From Labrenzia sp. OB1 (GTDB taxonomy: Bacteria > Pseudomonadota > Alphaproteobacteria > Rhizobiales > Stappiaceae), in contig NZ_JSEP01000017.1 in the NCBI RefSeq assembly GCF_001624695.1, positions 1 through 64,000 of the forward strand: DNA of 64,000 nucleotides. Direction: 5' to 3'. The notes beneath the pieces were generated by a model, which was given only the letters and a program-made list of their open reading frames with translations, was not told where the DNA came from and searched no databases. The position numbers and the translations under genes are program-made. Below, in pieces: positions 60,540 through 64,000 of this stretch (position 1 is its first letter; every line of letters starts with the position of its first letter).

Positions 60540-62027
60540 TTACTCGTCTTCGATCCGGACCGGCACGAAACGCACATCGCCAGTCGGGTTCGCAAGGAGC
60601 AGCAGCGCCGAGCGACGGCCATCGTCTTTCAGTTTCTTGATTTCGGCCTCGACGTCAGCCGGAGTGGAGACCGGTTCCTGAGCGACTTCCTTGATGACGT
60701 CGCCAGCCGTCACGCGCTTTTCCTCAGCCGAAGAGCCTGCAATCACTTCCGTGACGACAACCCCGGTGACGTCCTCGTCGATGGAGAACTGCTTGCGAAG
60801 GGCATCGTCCAGCTCCGCCAGCATCATTCCGAGAACTTCACTCTTTTCGACGGGCTTGTCTTCCGGCTGCTCTTCGCTTTCTGCACTCGCCTCCTCGACA
60901 TCATTTTCTTCAAGGCGCTCGAGCGTCACGCTGATGGTGACTTCCTCGCCCTTGCGCAGAACCACCACCTCGACTTCCTTGCCGATTGCCGTTTCGGCAA
61001 CCATGCGCGGCAACTCGCGCATGGACTCGACTTCGCTGCCGTCGAACTTGATGATGACGTCGCCCGGCTCGACCTTGCCCTTGGCTGCCGGACCGTCTTC
61101 GGTAACACCGGCGACAAGAGCTCCCATGGCTTCGTCCATGCCAAGGCTTTCTGCGATCTCGTCGGTGACTTCCTGAATGCGGACACCCAGCCAGCCGCGG
61201 CGGGTTTCTCCAAACTCGCGCAACTGCTCGATCACCCGCATGGCGGTCTTGGCCGGAATGGCGAAACCGATGCCGATAGATCCGCCGGACGGGGAAATGA
61301 TCGCGGTATTGATGCCGACGACCTTGCCTTCCATATCAAACAGCGGCCCGCCCGAGTTGCCCCGGTTGATGGACGCATCGGTCTGGATGAAATTGTCGTA
61401 GGGCCCTGAATTGATATCTCGGTTACGCGCCGACACGATGCCGACGGTCACGGTGCCGCCGAGACCGAACGGGTTGCCGATCGCCATCACCCAGTCACCG
61501 ACGCGGATCTTGTCGGAATCGCCGAAATTGACGTCCTTGAGCGGCGTTTCCGGGGTCACCTTCAGCACCGCGAGATCTGTTTTCTCGTCGGTGCCGAGAA
61601 TTTCCGCCTTCAGCTTGGTGCCGTCATTGAAGTTGGCCGTGACTTCGTCGGCCCCCTCGATGACGTGGTTGTTGGTGATGATGATGCCTTCCTTGCCGTC
61701 GATGACAAAGCCAGACCCGAGAGACTGCACCCGGCGCGGCTGGTCGTTGTCACGGTTCTGACGGTTGAAGAATTCCTCGAAGAATTCCTGGAACGGCGAT
61801 CCTTCCGGAACTTCCGGCATCGGAACGGACCGCTGTCCCTGCACAGTCTGGGCAGTGGAAATGTTCACGACGGCATCGGCCAGGTTCTCCGCCAGATCGG
61901 CGACGGAAACCGGCCCTTGCGCCCGGGCGGTCTGCACAGGCTGAATTGCGATCATCCCGCCGAGAGCAATCCCTGCTGCCGCGAAGGCGATACGGGAGAT
62001 CTTGCGACGAATAAATTCTGGGGCCAT
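60540..62027 (-). CDS. degP: Do family periplasmic serine endoprotease
   Basis: 495 residues. An N-terminal signal (IAFAAAGIALGGMIAIQ, cleavage near ARAQGP) targets the periplasm. The trypsin-like domain has His in TNNHVIEGAD (about 120), Asp in KTDLAVLKV (about 148) and Ser in RGNSGGPLFD (about 222). PDZ1 is about 275-370 (GWLGVRIQ start); PDZ2 is about 400-490 after an acidic linker rich in Glu. It degrades misfolded envelope proteins and can act as a chaperone. GAGGAG precedes the ATG. Confidence 0.95.
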   Translation of the reverse strand: MAPEFIRRKISRIAFAAAGIALGGMIAIQPVQTARAQGPVSVADLAENLADAVVNISTAQTVQGQRSVPMPEVPEGSPFQEFFEEFFNRQNRDNDQPRRVQSLGSGFVIDGKEGIIITNNHVIEGADEVTANFNDGTKLKAEILGTDEKTDLAVLKVTPETPLKDVNFGDSDKIRVGDWVMAIGNPFGLGGTVTVGIVSARNRDINSGPYDNFIQTDASINRGNSGGPLFDMEGKVVGINTAIISPSGGSIGIGFAIPAKTAMRVIEQLREFGETRRGWLGVRIQEVTDEIAESLGMDEAMGALVAGVTEDGPAAKGKVEPGDVIIKFDGSEVESMRELPRMVAETAIGKEVEVVVLRKGEEVTISVTLERLEENDVEEASAESEEQPEDKPVEKSEVLGMMLAELDDALRKQFSIDEDVTGVVVTEVIAGSSAEEKRVTAGDVIKEVAQEPVSTPADVEAEIKKLKDDGRRSALLLLANPTGDVRFVPVRIEDE

Positions 62028-62312
62028 GGGGTGTTCTCCTCATCCCAGCCGGCTGGACTGTTCCTGGGATCTGCTGAGAATTAGGTCCCGCCTGCGGCGC
62101 GTTCCGAAGACCCGCGCTGCCCGGATTTGAAAAGTCACTATGTCCGTGCACCTTCGCTTCCCGAACCGGAGCGAATTGCGTCCGGACAACGACCGGATTC
62201 TAATTCTCAACAGACCCTGAACAATGAACAGTCGACCGGCTTCATTCAGGTTCTTGACCGGGATTATAGATCGGGCGGGAGATTTTTACCTCTCCCGCCC
62301 GAAAACTTTTCG
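62028..62312. other. intergenic region between hfl operon and degP-like gene
   Basis: 285 bp without a gene. It holds the hfl-operon terminator hairpin at 62271-62302, and an inverted repeat ATCCCAG / CTGGGAT at 62042-62070 just upstream of the protease ATG, which could lie in its promoter or leader. No heat-shock or ECF promoter was recognised with confidence. Confidence 0.5.
62271..62302 (-). terminator. terminator after DUF2065 (hfl operon)
   Basis: Perfect 12-bp stem TCGGGCGGGAGA / TCTCCCGCCCGA with an 8-base loop, 11 bp past the DUF2065 stop. The stem is very stable, though a T-run on the minus strand is lacking. Confidence 0.7.
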
Positions 62313-62498
62313 TTATCCGCGTATGATCCACACAAGAAATACGCCCACACCAGCCGCAACCAGCCCTGCGACGCGCAAAGTCTGGTCCGGTGTCTCGAGC
62401 GCGCTGCGCATGACGGCCTTCATGCCGCCCGGTGCGAGGGCGTAAAGCACGCCCTCGACCACCAGCACCAGCCCCAGTGCGGTCATCAACTCACTCAT
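62313..62498 (-). CDS. DUF2065 small membrane protein
   Basis: 61 residues with two hydrophobic helices (about 6-22 and 41-58): LGLVLVVEGVLYALAPGGMK then LRVAGLVAAGVGVFLVWIIRG. This is the DUF2065/YjeT family, which in proteobacteria is regularly encoded beside hflK-hflC. The ATG overlaps the hflC stop (ATGA at 62495-62498), so translation is coupled. Function unknown; probably a membrane partner of the HflKC complex. Confidence 0.92.
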   Translation of the reverse strand: MSELMTALGLVLVVEGVLYALAPGGMKAVMRSALETPDQTLRVAGLVAAGVGVFLVWIIRG

Positions 62499-63424
62499 TG
62501 CGCGGTGAGCGACGACGTGCCGGTGTTCCCTGTGCCGCCATTGTCATTGCCCGCATCAGGAGCGGCAATGCCCCTCGGGTCCTTGAAATACCGGAAGAAG
62601 CTGGAATCCGGAGACAGGACAAGGCTGGTGTCACCTGCCCTGAGACCTTCTTCATAGGCCAGCATCGAACGGTAGAACGCGAAGAACTCGGGATCCGCGC
62701 CGTAGGCTTCCGCGAAGATCTTGTTCCGCTCCGCATCGCCGTCACCACGGGTGATTTCCGAATCCCGCCGGGCTTCCGCGACAAGAACCGTTGCATCGCG
62801 GTCGGCTCGCGAGCGGATACGCCGGGCGAGTTCTTCACCCTGTGCGCGCAGCTCCGTTGCTTCCCGCTGACGTTCCGTCTGCATTCTGGCGTAAATGGCC
62901 TGGGAGTTGGCATCCGGCAGATCCGCACGGCGGATCTTCACGTCGATCACTTCGATACCGAGTTCGGCGGCATTCGCACTGACATCCCGGCGGATATTCT
63001 CCATGACACCGGACCGGTCGTCCCTGACGAGGGCAGCAAAGCTGGTGCGGCCCAGTTCAGACCGCAGCGAGGACTGCAGCAGGGTCGACAGGCGCCGGTT
63101 GGCCGTCGGAACGTTCTGAACACGCTGGTAGAAGAGCACCGGATTGATGATCTTGTAACGCGCGAAGGCATCGACCACCAGCCGCTTCTTGTCCGATGAG
63201 ATCGGCTCAAGCGGCGGCATGTTCAGGTTGAGGATCCGCTTGTCCATATAGACGACGTTCTGGATGAACGGATATTTGAAATAAGGACCGGGCTCGGTCT
63301 TGGTGTCGATAATCCGGCCAAGCTGCAGGACGAGCGCCTGCTGGGTCGGGTTTACGATGAAGATCGACATGTAACCGAGAACGGCGACGATAACGAGAAT
63401 GACTGCCAGAATTCCGCTGCGCAT
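62495..63424 (-). CDS. hflC: protease modulator HflC
   Basis: 309 residues. An N-terminal membrane anchor (about 4-22) precedes the SPFH/band-7 domain (NPTQQALVLQLGRI about 25-38, DAFARYKIINPVLFYQRV about 85-102, ELGIEVIDVKIRRADLPDANSQAIYARM is spread over about 158-185), then a helical region. HflC and HflK form the cage-like complex that regulates FtsH. ATG at 63424 lies 2 bp after the hflK stop, with AGGAGG upstream. Confidence 0.96.
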   Translation of the reverse strand: MRSGILAVILVIVAVLGYMSIFIVNPTQQALVLQLGRIIDTKTEPGPYFKYPFIQNVVYMDKRILNLNMPPLEPISSDKKRLVVDAFARYKIINPVLFYQRVQNVPTANRRLSTLLQSSLRSELGRTSFAALVRDDRSGVMENIRRDVSANAAELGIEVIDVKIRRADLPDANSQAIYARMQTERQREATELRAQGEELARRIRSRADRDATVLVAEARRDSEITRGDGDAERNKIFAEAYGADPEFFAFYRSMLAYEEGLRAGDTSLVLSPDSSFFRYFKDPRGIAAPDAGNDNGGTGNTGTSSLTAQ

Positions 63425-63426
63425 GA

Positions 63427-64000
63427 TCAATTCCCTCCTGTCCGTGCGGACGGAGCGGTTGAACCGCGTCCGTTCAGATCGTTAAGCGGCAGGAACGGCA
63501 GCACGCCGGTACCGGATGAATTGCTGTCGATGATGATCTTGTTGGTAACGCCCAAAACTTTTTCCAGGGTTTCGAGATACATGCGCTCCCGGGTGACATC
63601 CGGTGCTTTCTCGTATTGTTCGTAGATCTTGGTGAAACGCTGGGATTGACCGGTCGCCTCGGCGATGGTCTGGTCCTTGTAGGCGTTCGCCGCTTCCAGG
63701 ACACGGGCGGATTCACCACGTGCTTCCGGAACGATCCGGTTGGCATAGGCTTCCGCTTCGTTACGGATACGCTCCTGGTCGGCCCGCGCCGCCTGAACAT
63801 CCCGGAACGCGTCGATAACCTGAGCCGGCGGGTCAACCCGCTGCATCTGGACTTCCGCGACTTCGATACCGGCCTGGTACGAATCCAGCGTCGTCTGCAT
63901 CAAGGTCACGACATCGTTCTGAATGGCGACCCGGTTCTCCGTCAGGATGGAATCGATATTCGACTCGCCGACCACTTCGCGCATGGCGCTTTCGGCGACG
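63427..64000 (-). CDS. hflK: protease modulator HflK, C-terminal part (incomplete)
   Basis: About 191 residues are visible; the N-terminus lies beyond the right edge. The SPFH/helical portion shows ESAMREVVGESNIDSILTEN (with the first residues read from the edge), ALRQVQMQRVDPP-like VAEVQMQRVDPPAQVIDAF and AEAYANRIVPEARGESARVLEAANAYKDQTIAEA, spread over several segments. Partner of HflC in the FtsH-regulating membrane complex. It is followed directly by hflC and DUF2065 in one operon. Confidence 0.95.
   Translation of the reverse strand, partial: VAESAMREVVGESNIDSILTENRVAIQNDVVTLMQTTLDSYQAGIEVAEVQMQRVDPPAQVIDAFRDVQAARADQERIRNEAEAYANRIVPEARGESARVLEAANAYKDQTIAEATGQSQRFTKIYEQYEKAPDVTRERMYLETLEKVLGVTNKIIIDSNSSGTGVLPFLPLNDLNGRGSTAPSARTGGN

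Noticed and set aside
62028..62140. ECF/RpoE-type promoter for the degP-like gene
   Set aside because: A GGAAC is present on the minus strand but no GTT-like -10 at a suitable distance was found.

Overview
The window is high-GC, densely coding chromosomal DNA from an alphaproteobacterium of the Hyphomicrobiales. A marine Stappiaceae-type genome (Roseibium/Labrenzia/Stappia) is the best guess. The support is the block miaA / serB / Do-type protease / DUF2065 / hflC / hflK, a RirA-type iron box, opgGH glucan genes, and a TRAP transporter beside CUT1 and ribose-type ABC importers. No rRNA, tRNA or CRISPR array was recognised. The assignment is inference from gene content, not from a search.

Layout. 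0-0.3 kb: 5' end of an IS630-type transposase, running off the left edge and abutting an FMN reductase whose start it has replaced. 0.9-1.7 kb: ferric-siderophore reductase with an iron box. 1.9-9.7 kb: a divergent locus for import and breakdown of 5-methylthioribose or 5-deoxypentoses (binding protein, permease and ATPase one way; kinase mtnK, isomerase mtnA, SorC-type regulator and class II aldolase the other). 9.9-14.8 kb: YHS protein, TetR regulator, gatC-GNAT-gatA, FAD oxidoreductase. 15-19 kb: periplasmic glucan genes opgG and opgH with a coupled small ORF between them, then a convergent ribbon-helix-helix gene and a 164-bp inverted-repeat element. 19.5-24 kb: PfpI protein, DUF998 protein, an aldolase-like/dioxygenase pair and its LysR regulator. 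24-27 kb: a periplasmic binding protein convergent with a GGDEF/EAL protein, flanked by AT-rich DNA. 27.5-29.4 kb: TetR and ilvC. 29.4-40.3 kb: small stress, transport and regulatory genes, including a frameshifted pirin, a GNAT-NUDIX fusion, PhzF, AraC/SDR, GST and an ArsR-SRPBCC-DUF899 operon.

40.6-42.5 kb: leuA behind a leucine-rich leader peptide. 42.5-57.8 kb: a probable rhamnoside utilisation island with two GH78 alpha-L-rhamnosidases lacking visible export signals, a GntR and a LacI regulator, a DapA-family lyase/aldolase, a TRAP importer (dctPQM) and a CUT1 ABC importer. 57.9-64 kb: GNAT, then the conserved block miaA, serB, degP-like protease, DUF2065, hflC and hflK, which is cut by the right edge.

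The most interesting items are the leuA leader peptide, the thioribose/deoxypentose locus, the rhamnoside island with its 12-bp-periodic operator array, the 164-bp perfect-arm inverted-repeat element, the dioxygenase-aldolase pair in which the aldolase lacks its usual catalytic Glu, and the IS630-reductase junction.
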